Source of the DNA: Spirochaetia bacterium
Lineage (GTDB): Bacteria; Spirochaetota; Spirochaetia; Treponematales; Rectinemataceae
Reading direction: 5' to 3'
NCBI GenBank assembly: GCA_029975555.1
Contig: JARKOY010000079.1
Location: forward strand, 1-64,000
DNA length: 64,000 nucleotides
Below are positions 28,222-38,542 of this stretch, piece by piece. Both the position numbers and the translations under genes were made by a program. The notes beneath the pieces are model-generated. The model was not told the DNA's origin. It worked only from the letters and a program-made list of their open reading frames with translations, and made no database searches. Position 1 is the stretch's first letter. Each line of letters opens with the position of its first letter.

Positions 28222-28329
28222 AGCCTCCTTGAACGACACGCCGCTCCCGGAGAAGTCGGGACATAGAAATTTAGCGCGTTATTCGAGAGAATATTTTAGT
28301 ACTGAATTTGGCCGTTGGCAAGCATTTTT

Positions 28330-30759
28330 TCACCGCACCACAAAGCTGACGAGCTTGTCCTGGACGGCTATCGCCTTGACGATCTCCTTTCCCGAAAGCC
28401 ATTCCGGGATCTTCTCCGCGCGTTTCGCCATCTCGATGAGCTTTTCTTTGGATGTACCTGCGGGCGCGGTGAACTTGCTGCGGACCTTCCCGTTCACCTG
28501 CACGACGATCTCCTTCTCGTCGTCGCAGGTGAGTTCTTCGCGGTAGGCGGGCCAGGGAGCCTTCGAAACCGAGCCTTCATGACCAAGCTTCTCCCAGAGC
28601 TCTTCGCCGAGGTGCGGCGCATAGGGCGCGAGGAGGAGCACAAAGGGTTCCCATGCTGCGCGCGGGATAGTCTCGAGCTTCGACAACTCGTTCGAGTAGA
28701 TCATCATCTGCGAAATGGCCGTATTGAAGTTCAGTGTGGCCGTGTCGTTCGTCACCTTTTTGATGGTCTTGTGGAGGAGCTTCTCAATCTCGGGGGCCAA
28801 GGGTTCCTCGACGAGGGGGCGTTCGGAGATCGCCCATATGCGTTCGAGGAAGCGCGAAACGCCTACCAGGCCGGCCGTCGACCAAGGCTTAGAAACCTCA
28901 AGGGGTCCCATGAACATCTCGTAGACGCGCATGGCGTCGGCGCCATAATTTTCGACGATATCGTCGGGATTGATGACGTTGCCGCGGCTTTTCGACATCT
29001 TTTGATTGTCCTCGCCCAGGATCATGCCCTGGTTCACGAGGCGCATGAATGGCTCGTCGGTGTTCACCAGGCCCAGGTCATAGAGGACCTTGTGCCAGAA
29101 GCGGCTGTACAGGAGGTGCAGAACCGCGTGCTCGGCGCCCCCCACGTACAGATCGACGGGCATCCAGTAGTCGATTTTGGAGCGATCGGCCAACGCGTTG
29201 GGGTTTTTAGGATCGAGGTAGCGCAGGTAGTACCAGCAGGAACCGGCCCACTGGGGCATGGTGTTGGTCTCGCGCTTGGCGGGGCCGCCGCAGCGGGGAC
29301 AGGTGGTGTTGACCCATTCGGAAATGGCTGCGAGCGGGGATTCGCCCGTGCCGGTCGGGGTGTAGGATTTCACCTCGGGCAGGGCGAGAGGGAGGCTTTC
29401 CTCTGGAAGAGGCACGATGCCGCACCTGTCGCAGTGGACGACGGGGATGGGTTCGCCCCAGTAGCGCTGGCGGCTGAAGAGCCAGTCGCGGAGTTTGTAG
29501 TTGACGGTCTTCTTGCCGATGCCGCGCTCCTCGAGCCACTCCGAGATGCGGGCAATGCACTGGGCGGTGGGAAGGCCATCGAATTGGCCCGAATTCACCG
29601 CAATGCCCTCCGCCTCGTTGCAGGCTTCCGGTTCCCTGTCGAAGGGGCCGGTTTCGCCGGGCCTGGCCACCACCTGGATGATAGGCAGCTTGAATTTCTT
29701 GGCAAAATCCCAGTCGCGCGCGTCGTGGGCAGGAACGGCCATGATCGCACCGGTCCCGTAGGAGATGAGGACGTAGTCGCTGATCCATATGGGTATGCGC
29801 GCGCCGTTGACGGGATTGATGGCGTAGGCGCCCGTGAAGACGCCGGTCTTATCCTTTGCAAGATCGGTGCGCTCCAGGTCGCTCTTGGCTGCAGCCTCTT
29901 CGATGTAGGCCTCGACGGCTGCGCGATGCTCCGGGGTGGTTATGTGAGGCACAAAGGGATGCTCCGGCGCCAGGACCATGTAGGTCGCGCCGAAGAGCGT
30001 GTCGGGGCGCGTCGTGTAAATCTCCAGCGCCTCGTCGTATCCTTCGATTTTAAAAAACACCGATGCGCCTTCGGATCTGCCGATCCAGTTTCGCTGCATG
30101 AGCTTTATGGGTTCGGGCCAGTCGAGTTTGTCGAGATCGGCCAAGAGGCGCTCGGCGTACGCGGTGATCTTGAGCACCCACTGACGGATGCGCTTGCGGA
30201 CGACTTTTGTCCCACAGCGATCGCAATGTCCCTCCTTGACCTCCTCGTTGGCGAGTCCGGTCTTACAGGACGGGCACCAGTTGATGGGCATCTCGGCCTC
30301 GTAGGCGAGGCCCTTCTTGAAGAGCTGGAGGAATATCCACTGCGTCCACTTGTAGTATTCAGGATCGCAGGTGATCACTTCGCGAGACCAATCGTACGAG
30401 AAGCCGAGCGATTTGATCTGCGTACGAAATCGATCGATGTTCGCGTAGGTCGTCACTGCGGGGTGCGTGCCGGTCTGAATTGCATAGTTTTCAGCCGGAA
30501 GCCCGAAGGCGTCGAAACCCATGGGATGCAGGACATTGTAGCCGTTCATCCGCAGATAGCGGCAATAGATATCCGTGGCGGTGTAGCCTTCGGGGTGTCC
30601 GACGTGCAGCCCTGCGCCCGAAGGATAGGGAAACATGTCGAGCACATAGCGACGTTTTTCCTTTGGAAAATGCTCATCTTCGACCGCGCGGAAAGTCTGC
30701 TCGTCCTCCCAGCGCTTCTGCCACTTCTTCTCGATGTCCTTGAACGGATACTTCGCCAT
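28330..30759 (-). CDS. leuS: Leucyl-tRNA synthetase
   Basis: [21 protein letters not shown] (HIGH-type), [10 protein letters not shown] (KMSKS), zinc-like [13 protein letters not shown], editing domain. Confidence 0.97.
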   Translation of the reverse strand: MAKYPFKDIEKKWQKRWEDEQTFRAVEDEHFPKEKRRYVLDMFPYPSGAGLHVGHPEGYTATDIYCRYLRMNGYNVLHPMGFDAFGLPAENYAIQTGTHPAVTTYANIDRFRTQIKSLGFSYDWSREVITCDPEYYKWTQWIFLQLFKKGLAYEAEMPINWCPSCKTGLANEEVKEGHCDRCGTKVVRKRIRQWVLKITAYAERLLADLDKLDWPEPIKLMQRNWIGRSEGASVFFKIEGYDEALEIYTTRPDTLFGATYMVLAPEHPFVPHITTPEHRAAVEAYIEEAAAKSDLERTDLAKDKTGVFTGAYAINPVNGARIPIWISDYVLISYGTGAIMAVPAHDARDWDFAKKFKLPIIQVVARPGETGPFDREPEACNEAEGIAVNSGQFDGLPTAQCIARISEWLEERGIGKKTVNYKLRDWLFSRQRYWGEPIPVVHCDRCGIVPLPEESLPLALPEVKSYTPTGTGESPLAAISEWVNTTCPRCGGPAKRETNTMPQWAGSCWYYLRYLDPKNPNALADRSKIDYWMPVDLYVGGAEHAVLHLLYSRFWHKVLYDLGLVNTDEPFMRLVNQGMILGEDNQKMSKSRGNVINPDDIVENYGADAMRVYEMFMGPLEVSKPWSTAGLVGVSRFLERIWAISERPLVEEPLAPEIEKLLHKTIKKVTNDTATLNFNTAISQMMIYSNELSKLETIPRAAWEPFVLLLAPYAPHLGEELWEKLGHEGSVSKAPWPAYREELTCDDEKEIVVQVNGKVRSKFTAPAGTSKEKLIEMAKRAEKIPEWLSGKEIVKAIAVQDKLVSFVVR

Positions 30760-30806
30760 GATCTATCTCCCGATGCAATGGTCAAATCTATGTATTGCTA
30801 TGGATA

Positions 30807-32027
30807 CTATCCAAGAGGCTTTCGGATGGCAAGGGCTGCACCTGCGAGCAACAAGCCCAGCACCAGCGGCCACGCGGGCTTTTTTGGGGTGTGCGTGACC
30901 TCGAAGGGGATCGGCGCCTTTGGATTGCCGTCCACGGCGATCCCACTCTGGATCGCGAGGCCCTTTATGTTGAGGAAGTGCAGGACAGGAATACCACGCG
31001 CAAGGTAGTAGCCGAGGAGTCCATCACCTGCGTCGACAGATGCCCTTTCCGGGGTGGCTATCGGAGCTGCGCTGAGCTGTTTGGTCGACTGCGCGCGGCT
31101 GTTCCATGCCGGAGAGAGAATGAGGCCGGGCTTGCGCGTGAGCGAAACCTGCCCGGTGCCGATATTGACATCCGCCCCGCCGATGTTCACGAAGGCCCTG
31201 ACAGGGCCTGCTTTTTCGTATACTTCGAGGTGGGACAAAAAAGAGGCTTCGAAGCTTTCGCCGCCGATGAAGGGTACATGCAAACTACTGGCAGTACGGC
31301 GCGCGTAGCGGGCGAGATCGTCGCTCGGCTCGAGCCGGTAGAGGGAAGAAATGCCTCGGTCGCCGTCACCTCCAGGAGAAATCGCCGCAGGCATGTAGGG
31401 CAGCACAGCGGCATCTCTGCAGATAGCCATCATTTCGGCATTGCTCAAGCCCTCGATGTTCGCGCCGTACTCAGAAGCACCGAGGGACGTGATGACGACA
31501 GGCTCGACGCCCGTCTCCGCACAGGCCGAAAGCACGGCGAGCAGAATGCCGGGGAAAGACCCCGAAGAGCCGACGGCGATTCTGTCGCCCGGCCTCAGTC
31601 CAAGCTCGTGGAAATAGCGCACGAAAAGGGCGGCAAAGGAGGTGCTCGTCGCTGTCCGCTTGGCGACGATATCGCCGATCGTGGTGGTCAGCATGCTCGA
31701 TTCGGCGCCGATGAGACCAGTCCGATAGGGATCCAACGCCGGGTCAATCGGGATACCGAGCAGTCGGCGCTTGTCTGCGACAGCTTCCTCCGCGCGGGCC
31801 ATTCGCAGGGCAGCGCGGCGCATTGCATCTACGGAAGGATGTGGGACTTCGCGCGTAAAAAGCGAGGAAGCCGCAATGCCAAGGGCGAGCGCCCCAAGCG
31901 CCACAAGAACGCGCAGAAACGTGAATTGCTCTCGAAGATGTCGGCGGCGACCGCTGCACCACGTGCGGCGAGCGTGTGTCTGACGATCATCTCCAGAAAC
32001 CCGAAACGATGTCGCAGATTGGTTCAT
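30807..32027 (-). CDS. PgsW-like poly-gamma-glutamate system protein
   Basis: TM-anchored 406 aa, GLIGAESSMLTTTIGDIVAKRTATSTSFAALFVRYFHELGL...GSSGSFPG; downstream of PgsB/PgsC-like genes. Confidence 0.7.
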   Translation of the reverse strand: MNQSATSFRVSGDDRQTHARRTWCSGRRRHLREQFTFLRVLVALGALALGIAASSLFTREVPHPSVDAMRRAALRMARAEEAVADKRRLLGIPIDPALDPYRTGLIGAESSMLTTTIGDIVAKRTATSTSFAALFVRYFHELGLRPGDRIAVGSSGSFPGILLAVLSACAETGVEPVVITSLGASEYGANIEGLSNAEMMAICRDAAVLPYMPAAISPGGDGDRGISSLYRLEPSDDLARYARRTASSLHVPFIGGESFEASFLSHLEVYEKAGPVRAFVNIGGADVNIGTGQVSLTRKPGLILSPAWNSRAQSTKQLSAAPIATPERASVDAGDGLLGYYLARGIPVLHFLNIKGLAIQSGIAVDGNPKAPIPFEVTHTPKKPAWPLVLGLLLAGAALAIRKPLG

Positions 32028-32037
32028 CAGCCCAGCC

Positions 32038-32469
32038 TCAGCGTGCCACGAGCATGAGCACAGTGCGCGTCGCCAGGGTAATTACGGCACTCGCGAGGAG
32101 TGTTCTCCACGGCCCCTGTTTCCACGAATCGTTCGCGATGAGCCCCGGCACGACGTAGCCGATCGCGCGCATCTCAGGTGTGCCGACAAAGAGCCATCCG
32201 GTGAACGCGTCCAGAAGCGCGCCGGCCAAGATTCCTGTAAGTATGAAGGCCATGAATCGCCGCCGACCGAAGAGAATCGTGACGCGCGACAGGAGCTTCA
32301 CCACTAGAAGCGCGAGCATCGCGGCGGTCCAGGTCATGAGAATGCGCAGCGGCTGATCGACATAGAGCGCGAGGTAGCCAGGCGCCACAAGACCTCCGGA
32401 GAGCCACCCCGTCGCCTCGCCGAAGAGAAAGCCGAACACAATCGAAACGACGATCGAGACAGCAGCCAC
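32038..32469 (-). CDS. pgsC: PgsC/CapC-like poly-gamma-glutamate biosynthesis membrane protein
   Basis: VAAVSIVVSIVFGFLFGEATGWLSGGLVAPGYLALYVDQPLR; GTG start overlaps the pgsB stop (TAGTG). Confidence 0.8.
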   Translation of the reverse strand: MAAVSIVVSIVFGFLFGEATGWLSGGLVAPGYLALYVDQPLRILMTWTAAMLALLVVKLLSRVTILFGRRRFMAFILTGILAGALLDAFTGWLFVGTPEMRAIGYVVPGLIANDSWKQGPWRTLLASAVITLATRTVLMLVAR

Positions 32470-33902
32470 TATGTCCTCCCCCCGCTCGAGGCGCGCAACG
32501 CATCGAGCGATGCGGTCAGTGCCATTCCCGGCCCCCTTATATTGCCCGCGCAGAGTAAATCGATGCCACAAGGCCTGCGCGGAAGCATCTCGAGCGCAGT
32601 CTCGAGCACAGACTCCACGCGCGATTCCGAAGGCCGCAGCACGCGCACTGGCGCACTTCGAAGCCGGGGTGCAGGCCTCGGCTCGCCCGAAAGCGCTGCC
32701 TCACTCAGGGTATCCTTCACAAGTCGCCGCGCGAGCCATCTGCTCATCCCGAACACGATAACCGCGTCGGCGTCGATTCCCTCCGCGATCTCGGCGAGCT
32801 GCAATGCGCGCCACGAACGATCGTCGCGGTGGTTGAACACAAGAATGCGGGTGCGCCGATCTTCCGCGCGGGCATTCGAATCGGCTGGTGCAGCGCGCTG
32901 GTCTACGACAGCTCTCCGGCTCGCGGTCGCCTCTGGGCCCGCGGCCGCTTCCTGGCCATGGACAGCCTCTTGAAAGGACTCCTTTAGCCTATCCAAGCTC
33001 GCCACCTCTCTACGCCACAGTGTGAGTGTCGACTGAGCGTCGTTTGCAGCAAACGCGTTCACCGCGCGCACCTTCACGCCCTGCCATTCAAACTCGACAG
33101 ATGCGCACACGCCGGGATCAGGTTGAATCTTGAGCATGCCACGCAGCGCCACCTCGCGCTGCACACCGCATTCCTCGCACACTGCAAGCGCGAGCGCGAG
33201 GTTCTCAGCAAACATCGGGTACCCGAAGCGCGCACACCACGAACGCACAACCTCATCCGCGCTCACAAACTTCGATGCGCTCGTAGGCGCAGAACCCCTC
33301 CTGCCGAGCAACGCACCGTTTGTTGAGCTGCGGCCTTGCCCCGCGCGCTCGAAAATTGCCTTCAATTCTTCATCTAAGCCTTCGGTACCAACAAAGACCT
33401 GCCCCCGCTCCGGCACCGACAGCGCGAGGATCTCCGCGATCTGGCTGAGTTCCACACCCATCGTATCCCTGTGGTCTGCCCTCACATTCGTGATGACCCC
33501 AATAGTCGAGCGCGCGAGCCGATGCTCGAGCGTCCAGATGGTTTCGGGCTGAATCGCCATGCACTCGGCCACGATCGCCTGCGCACCCAGACCGACAGAC
33601 CGCTGCACGAACCACCTGTGCTCCATGATCGTTGCGCCATGACGCCTTCGGATCGGCTCTTCCGAAAGATCAGGGAGAATAAGACGCGCGGCCGATCCAG
33701 TGGTCTTCGCGCACACGCGCAGCCCACTCTCCGCCAAACCTGCAGCAATGAGCCGTGTTACAGTCGACTTTCCGCGCGTCCCATTCACGAGTATGCGAAT
33801 GGGAATCTTTTCGAGTCGAGACATGTGGATTCGATATTCCGCGATGCCAGCGACCACAAGCAGCGCGCTCACCGCGACGACAAAAAGAATCACCTGCTTC
33901 AA
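32469..33902 (-). CDS. pgsB: PgsB/CapB-like poly-gamma-glutamate synthase
   Basis: IPIRILVNGTRGKSTVTRLIAAGL ATP-binding motif, AECMAIQPE, GVITNVRADHRDTMG. Confidence 0.85.
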   Translation of the reverse strand: MKQVILFVVAVSALLVVAGIAEYRIHMSRLEKIPIRILVNGTRGKSTVTRLIAAGLAESGLRVCAKTTGSAARLILPDLSEEPIRRRHGATIMEHRWFVQRSVGLGAQAIVAECMAIQPETIWTLEHRLARSTIGVITNVRADHRDTMGVELSQIAEILALSVPERGQVFVGTEGLDEELKAIFERAGQGRSSTNGALLGRRGSAPTSASKFVSADEVVRSWCARFGYPMFAENLALALAVCEECGVQREVALRGMLKIQPDPGVCASVEFEWQGVKVRAVNAFAANDAQSTLTLWRREVASLDRLKESFQEAVHGQEAAAGPEATASRRAVVDQRAAPADSNARAEDRRTRILVFNHRDDRSWRALQLAEIAEGIDADAVIVFGMSRWLARRLVKDTLSEAALSGEPRPAPRLRSAPVRVLRPSESRVESVLETALEMLPRRPCGIDLLCAGNIRGPGMALTASLDALRASSGGRT

Positions 33903-33922
33903 TGCTCCGTTGGAGCAATATC

Positions 33923-34087
33923 TTACTTCGATTTTCCCCGATTGGCGACAGCCTCCGCGGCAGCCTTCACCGCGTTCTCATTCTCATCGACGCCTTTCGG
34001 GCTGAGATCGACATCGGTCCAGCCGGTAAATCGATTCTCGCGGTTCCACTCACTCTCGCCGTGTCGCACGAGCACAAGCGTGTACAT
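33923..34087 (-). pseudogene. gpmA: Internally deleted 2,3-bisphosphoglycerate-dependent phosphoglycerate mutase
   Basis: [35 protein letters not shown] joined in frame to [19 protein letters not shown]; both ends match GpmA, ~190 central residues missing. Confidence 0.7.
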
Positions 34088-34349
34088 CCAATCTCCCTCC
34101 GCGTACCGCATCCGCGCGCACAGGACATATAACGCGCTTTCCCAGCACTGATGAACCTCGTAAATTATACGAAAAACATAATAATCCTTCAAATCGCCCC
34201 CAACCCTCTGGCACGAGATCGAAAAATCAGAGTCCACGCAGCAAGGCGACTCTTGGATAAGCATCTGCCTCGAGCCCTTGTATTTATTTAATTATCTTTA
34301 TATAAATATATCTATATAAACTGATCTGATTTACAAGAGGAGAATTCGA

Positions 34350-36911
34350 ATGGCACGGTACATCATCGTAGGCGGCGTGGCAGGTGGAGCCTCCACCGCC
34401 GCGCGGCTCCGCAGGCTCGACGAGCATGCAGAGATCGTTCTCTTTGAGCGCGGGCCGCACATAAGCTACGCCAACTGTGGCCTGCCCTATTACGCGGGCG
34501 ACACGATCAAAGAACGCGAGCGTCTCTTTGTCATGACGCCAGAGAAGTTCAAAGCATGGCTCAATGTCGATGTGCGCGTCCGCACCGAAGTGACCGCCAT
34601 CGACCGCGGGGCAAAGAAGATTCAGGCCCGCGAACAGGATACCGGCCGCGAATACTCGCTCGAGTACGACGCGCTCGTGCTGTCGCCGGGCGCGGATCCC
34701 ATTAAACCGCCCATTCCCGGCATCGACGATCCTCGAATATTCACGCTCCGCTCCGTAGCCGACATCGATCGCATAAAAGAGTACCTCGACACAAGGCGCC
34801 CGGAACGGACCATTATGGTCGGCGGAGGCTTCATCGGCCTCGAAATGGCCGAAAACCTGCACGCGCGCGGATCCTTCGTCACCATCGTCGAGGCGCTCGA
34901 TCAGGTCATGAATCCCATCGATTTCGAGATGGCGGCGCTCGTCCACCAACACCTTAAACAGAAGAATGTCGAGCTCTACCTGAGCTCCGCGGTATCAAAA
35001 TTCGAGCAGGCCGGCTCGCGGGTCATCGCGGTCCTCGCCGACGGCACGCGTCTCGACGCCGACATGATCGTGCTTTCGATCGGGGTTCGCCCCGAAACAG
35101 GCATTGCCAAAGCCGCCGGGCTCGAAACAACGCCGAACGGCGCAATTCTTGTCAACGAAAACCTGCAGACGAGCGATCCTTCCATTTACGCCCTGGGCGA
35201 CGCCATCGCTTTTCCACACCCCGTGCTCGGCATGGCGATGCCCGTGCCGCTCGCTGGCCCCGCGAACAAACAGGCGCGCGTCGTCGCGGACAACATTGCC
35301 AGAGGCCCCGGAACACGAAAGTGGCGCGGCGCCATCGGCACATCGATCGCCAAGGTCTTCGACATCACCGCGGCCGCAGCCGGCGTCGCCGAAAAACTCC
35401 TCAAAAAGAACAACATCCCCTGCATGTCGATCATCACCCACGGTTCGAGCCACGCAGGCTATTATCCCGGCGCCCAGCCGCTCACCATCAAGACCATTTT
35501 CACGCCCGACGGGACGCTCCTCGGCGCGCAGGTCGTCGGCTACGACGGGGTGGACAAGCGGATCGACCTGATCGCCGATTACATACGCCGTAAGGCAAAG
35601 GTAACGGAGCTCGGCGAGATCGAGCACGCCTACGCACCCCCCTTCTCCAGCGCCAAGGATCCCGTCAACATTGCCGGAATGGTGGCCGAAAACGTGCTCG
35701 CAGGTTTGAGCCGTCATCTGCAGTGGCACGAGGTGAAGGCCTTCCAGGAAAAGGGTGGCTTCGTACTCGATGTGCGCACTCCAGAAGAGTTCTCCCTCGG
35801 CGCCATCCACGGCGCAGCGAACATTCCTCTCGACGCCCTGCGGCAGCGGCTCGCCGAAATTCCCCGCGACCGAGAAGTGCTGATATACTGCGGCGTCGGC
35901 CTCCGAGGGTATCTCTCGGAGCGGATTCTCAGACAAAACGGGTGGACGGCGGTCTACAATCTTTCAGGAGGCTACAAGACGTGGGAGATTGCCACTGAAC
36001 CCCAGTCCCACAAGGGCATTTACAGGCCGGGCCTCGCAGGCCTCCAGTCCAGCATGGCCAAGGGCTCCCAGGAACTTCTGCACACGACCTTCGCGGAAGG
36101 CTCCGGCATGCCCGAATCGCTCGCCGCGAAGCGCCAGACTGTCGTCCAGGTCGACGCCTGCGGTCTGCAGTGCCCCGGCCCCATCATGCGCCTCAAGACC
36201 GAAATCGACAAACTACCGGAAGGCGGCCGCGTGGTCATACGCGCGACCGACCCAGGCTTCGTCCGCGACGCGGGAGCCTGGTGCAAGGTCACCGGCAATC
36301 TCCTCATCTCGATGGAGGAATCGAACGGCACGTACACCGCGATGATCGAGAAGACAGTGAAGCAGAGCGCCATGGCCTTGACACAGGCAGCAGCGGCCGC
36401 AGGAGTGGCGCCCGGGAGTGCCCTCTTCATCCAGATGACGCCCAAAGGCGCGACCATCATCGTGTTCTCGAACGACTTCGATCGCGCCCTGGCGAGCTTT
36501 GTGCTCGCAAACGGTGCGGCGGCCGCTGGCAAAGAGGTCACCATGTTCTTCACATTCTGGGGGCTCTCGGTCATCCGCAAGCCCGACGCACCGCACGTCG
36601 TCAAAGACTTCATGGGCAGGATGTTCGGCATGATGCTGCCCAAGCACGCAGGCGGCCTCTCCCTTTCCCACATGAATTTCGGCGGCCTCGGACCGAAGAT
36701 GATGAAGTCGCGCATGAAAGCCAAGCGCGTCGACATGCTCGAAACCATGATCGCGCAGGCCCGCCAGGCAGGCGTCCGTCTCATCGCATGCCAGATGTCG
36801 ATGGACATCATGGGAGTCAAGCGAGAAGAGCTGCTCGACGGCGTGGAGATCGGGGGTGTCGCGACCTACATGGAAGCCGCGAGCAGCGCCGGCATCAACC
36901 TATTCATCTAA
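34350..36911 (+). CDS. CoA-disulfide/persulfide reductase-like flavoprotein fused to rhodanese, TusA-like and DsrE-like domains
   Basis: YIIVGGVAGGASTAARLRRLDE, ISYANCGLPYY; rhodanese LIYCGVGLRGYLSERIL; TusA-like DACGLQCPGPIMRLK; DsrE-like ATIIVFSNDFDRALASFVLANGAAAAGKEVTMFFTFWGL. Confidence 0.9.
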   Translation: MARYIIVGGVAGGASTAARLRRLDEHAEIVLFERGPHISYANCGLPYYAGDTIKERERLFVMTPEKFKAWLNVDVRVRTEVTAIDRGAKKIQAREQDTGREYSLEYDALVLSPGADPIKPPIPGIDDPRIFTLRSVADIDRIKEYLDTRRPERTIMVGGGFIGLEMAENLHARGSFVTIVEALDQVMNPIDFEMAALVHQHLKQKNVELYLSSAVSKFEQAGSRVIAVLADGTRLDADMIVLSIGVRPETGIAKAAGLETTPNGAILVNENLQTSDPSIYALGDAIAFPHPVLGMAMPVPLAGPANKQARVVADNIARGPGTRKWRGAIGTSIAKVFDITAAAAGVAEKLLKKNNIPCMSIITHGSSHAGYYPGAQPLTIKTIFTPDGTLLGAQVVGYDGVDKRIDLIADYIRRKAKVTELGEIEHAYAPPFSSAKDPVNIAGMVAENVLAGLSRHLQWHEVKAFQEKGGFVLDVRTPEEFSLGAIHGAANIPLDALRQRLAEIPRDREVLIYCGVGLRGYLSERILRQNGWTAVYNLSGGYKTWEIATEPQSHKGIYRPGLAGLQSSMAKGSQELLHTTFAEGSGMPESLAAKRQTVVQVDACGLQCPGPIMRLKTEIDKLPEGGRVVIRATDPGFVRDAGAWCKVTGNLLISMEESNGTYTAMIEKTVKQSAMALTQAAAAAGVAPGSALFIQMTPKGATIIVFSNDFDRALASFVLANGAAAAGKEVTMFFTFWGLSVIRKPDAPHVVKDFMGRMFGMMLPKHAGGLSLSHMNFGGLGPKMMKSRMKAKRVDMLETMIAQARQAGVRLIACQMSMDIMGVKREELLDGVEIGGVATYMEAASSAGINLFI

Positions 36912-36924
36912 AAAAGCCAACGCT

Positions 36925-36958
36925 CGCACAGGCGCCGCTTCCAAGTGGCGCTTGTGCG
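36925..36958. terminator. Hairpin between convergent genes
   Basis: CGCACAGGCGCC-N10-GGCGCTTGTGCG; T-run TTTTTT a few nt beyond on the minus strand. Confidence 0.45.
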
Positions 36959-37006
36959 GAATGCGATCACGAGTCGTACTGAAAAACAACGACCTTTGAA
37001 CATTTT

Positions 37007-38488
37007 CTAGTCTGGTTCGTAGGCCATTTCGAGATCGATCGGGTACATAGGCCTGCGTATCCGCCTGTAGGGAATGGACTCCAGCACCTCGTTCGAGCAT
37101 CCTTTCGAGGTGGCGAGGATAGCCTTGGCTGCGATCTCGCTGAAGCAGGCTTCGAGGTAGCCGAGCTTTACGACGACCAGGCAATAATCCCTCGGGTCCA
37201 CGCCGAGCGCAGGCAAGAGTTCCTCGTCGCCGAAGCCGATGTGCTTCGAGGTAAGGACGAGCACCATGTTTCGATGACCGACCAACACGAGGTCTGAGTT
37301 GTAGGGGCCATAGTTCCGTACGATCCTGAGCACCTTGACACTGAGGGGAATCCGCTTTCCGTTCACCTTGTCCCAGGTTCCGCCGACCTCGATATCGAGT
37401 GAGCTTCCCTCGCCCGCGGCGATGCAGGCTGCCGTAGCGCGCGCGTCGTAGAAGCCCGAGTAAAGAAGAGGAGTCGGCAGCTTGTCCACCGTCGTCATCT
37501 CCGCCACGATGCACTCGAGCAGCTCCGTCGAATCGCCCGTCGAGCCCGCCGTCGGGTTGTCGCCCGAGTCGGAGACGAAGACAGGCTTCATCCCTTCATG
37601 GAGCACAGCCCTGAACGCGACCTTCATGGCGGTCTTGCTGTCGTAGTGTTCGCACCTGAAGTCGAACTCGGCGCGGCGCCGCCAGAACTCTCTGGCGATG
37701 CGCGCGGCGACCTCATCTGCAGTGCGAGGATCGTCGAGGGTCGTCACGAGTACGGTGACGGCCTCGTGCTCATCGTCGGCCCACGGAAAGCCAAGAAGCA
37801 GAGAGGCAGCGAGCACTCCCTGCTCCTTTTCTGCAGCCCTGCACGCATTGAGGAGGCTTTTCATGGGCTCGGCCGCAGATTCGGACTTCTCTCCCGCAAT
37901 GAGCATAGGCACCGTGCGGGCCCTCGTCGTCAGGCGCCGTTTCTCCTTGATGGAGCGAAGGAGCATGGACGCAGCCAGCGCGCCCGTCTCGCGGCAATCG
38001 ACATGTGGAGCCGTCTTGTATCCCACAAACCCATCCGCGCAGGCCAGCATCGTGTCGGTGATGGTGGCGTGCATGTCGAGGGCCACCGTCAGCGGAACTT
38101 CGGGCAGGATATTTCTGATTGCCGACAGAATGTCCCCTTCTGCGCAACCAAGCCCTTTGACCTTCATAGAGCCGTGGAGCGCGAGGCATATCCCATCTAC
38201 AGGGCCTGCTGCGACGGCTGCTCTAATCCGTTCGAGCATCTCCGCTTTGATCCGATAATAGAACTCGTCGGACACGACGCCGTTGGGCACTGCCCTCGCA
38301 AGCACCGTTGGCACGATCTCGCAGTCCGCCTCCCGAAGGGCCTCGATGATGCCTGTCGAAGAATAGTATGGGAGCAGACCCTTTTCGAGGATCTCCTGGC
38401 CATGAAACACGACAAAGTCGTCCTCTCCGGTGATAATTGGGTTCAGTGTGTTGGACTCGTGGTTCATCCCCCCTATAATTATACGCAT
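37007..38488 (-). CDS. M81 family (MlrC-like) metallopeptidase
   Basis: MRIIIGGMNHESNTLNPI, CLALHGSM, ALDMHATITD, SDSGDNPTAGSTGDST. Confidence 0.85.
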   Translation of the reverse strand: MRIIIGGMNHESNTLNPIITGEDDFVVFHGQEILEKGLLPYYSSTGIIEALREADCEIVPTVLARAVPNGVVSDEFYYRIKAEMLERIRAAVAAGPVDGICLALHGSMKVKGLGCAEGDILSAIRNILPEVPLTVALDMHATITDTMLACADGFVGYKTAPHVDCRETGALAASMLLRSIKEKRRLTTRARTVPMLIAGEKSESAAEPMKSLLNACRAAEKEQGVLAASLLLGFPWADDEHEAVTVLVTTLDDPRTADEVAARIAREFWRRRAEFDFRCEHYDSKTAMKVAFRAVLHEGMKPVFVSDSGDNPTAGSTGDSTELLECIVAEMTTVDKLPTPLLYSGFYDARATAACIAAGEGSSLDIEVGGTWDKVNGKRIPLSVKVLRIVRNYGPYNSDLVLVGHRNMVLVLTSKHIGFGDEELLPALGVDPRDYCLVVVKLGYLEACFSEIAAKAILATSKGCSNEVLESIPYRRIRRPMYPIDLEMAYEPD

Positions 38489-38542
38489 TGTCTTGCTCCT
38501 CCTTACCTTGGCGGGGGAATCCCCCGATTGTATTTCGTTGTA

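Noticed and set aside
28315-31008. 897-aa plus-strand ORF
   Set aside because: Antisense to leuS, which has unambiguous HIGH and KMSKS motifs; a GC-codon-bias shadow ORF
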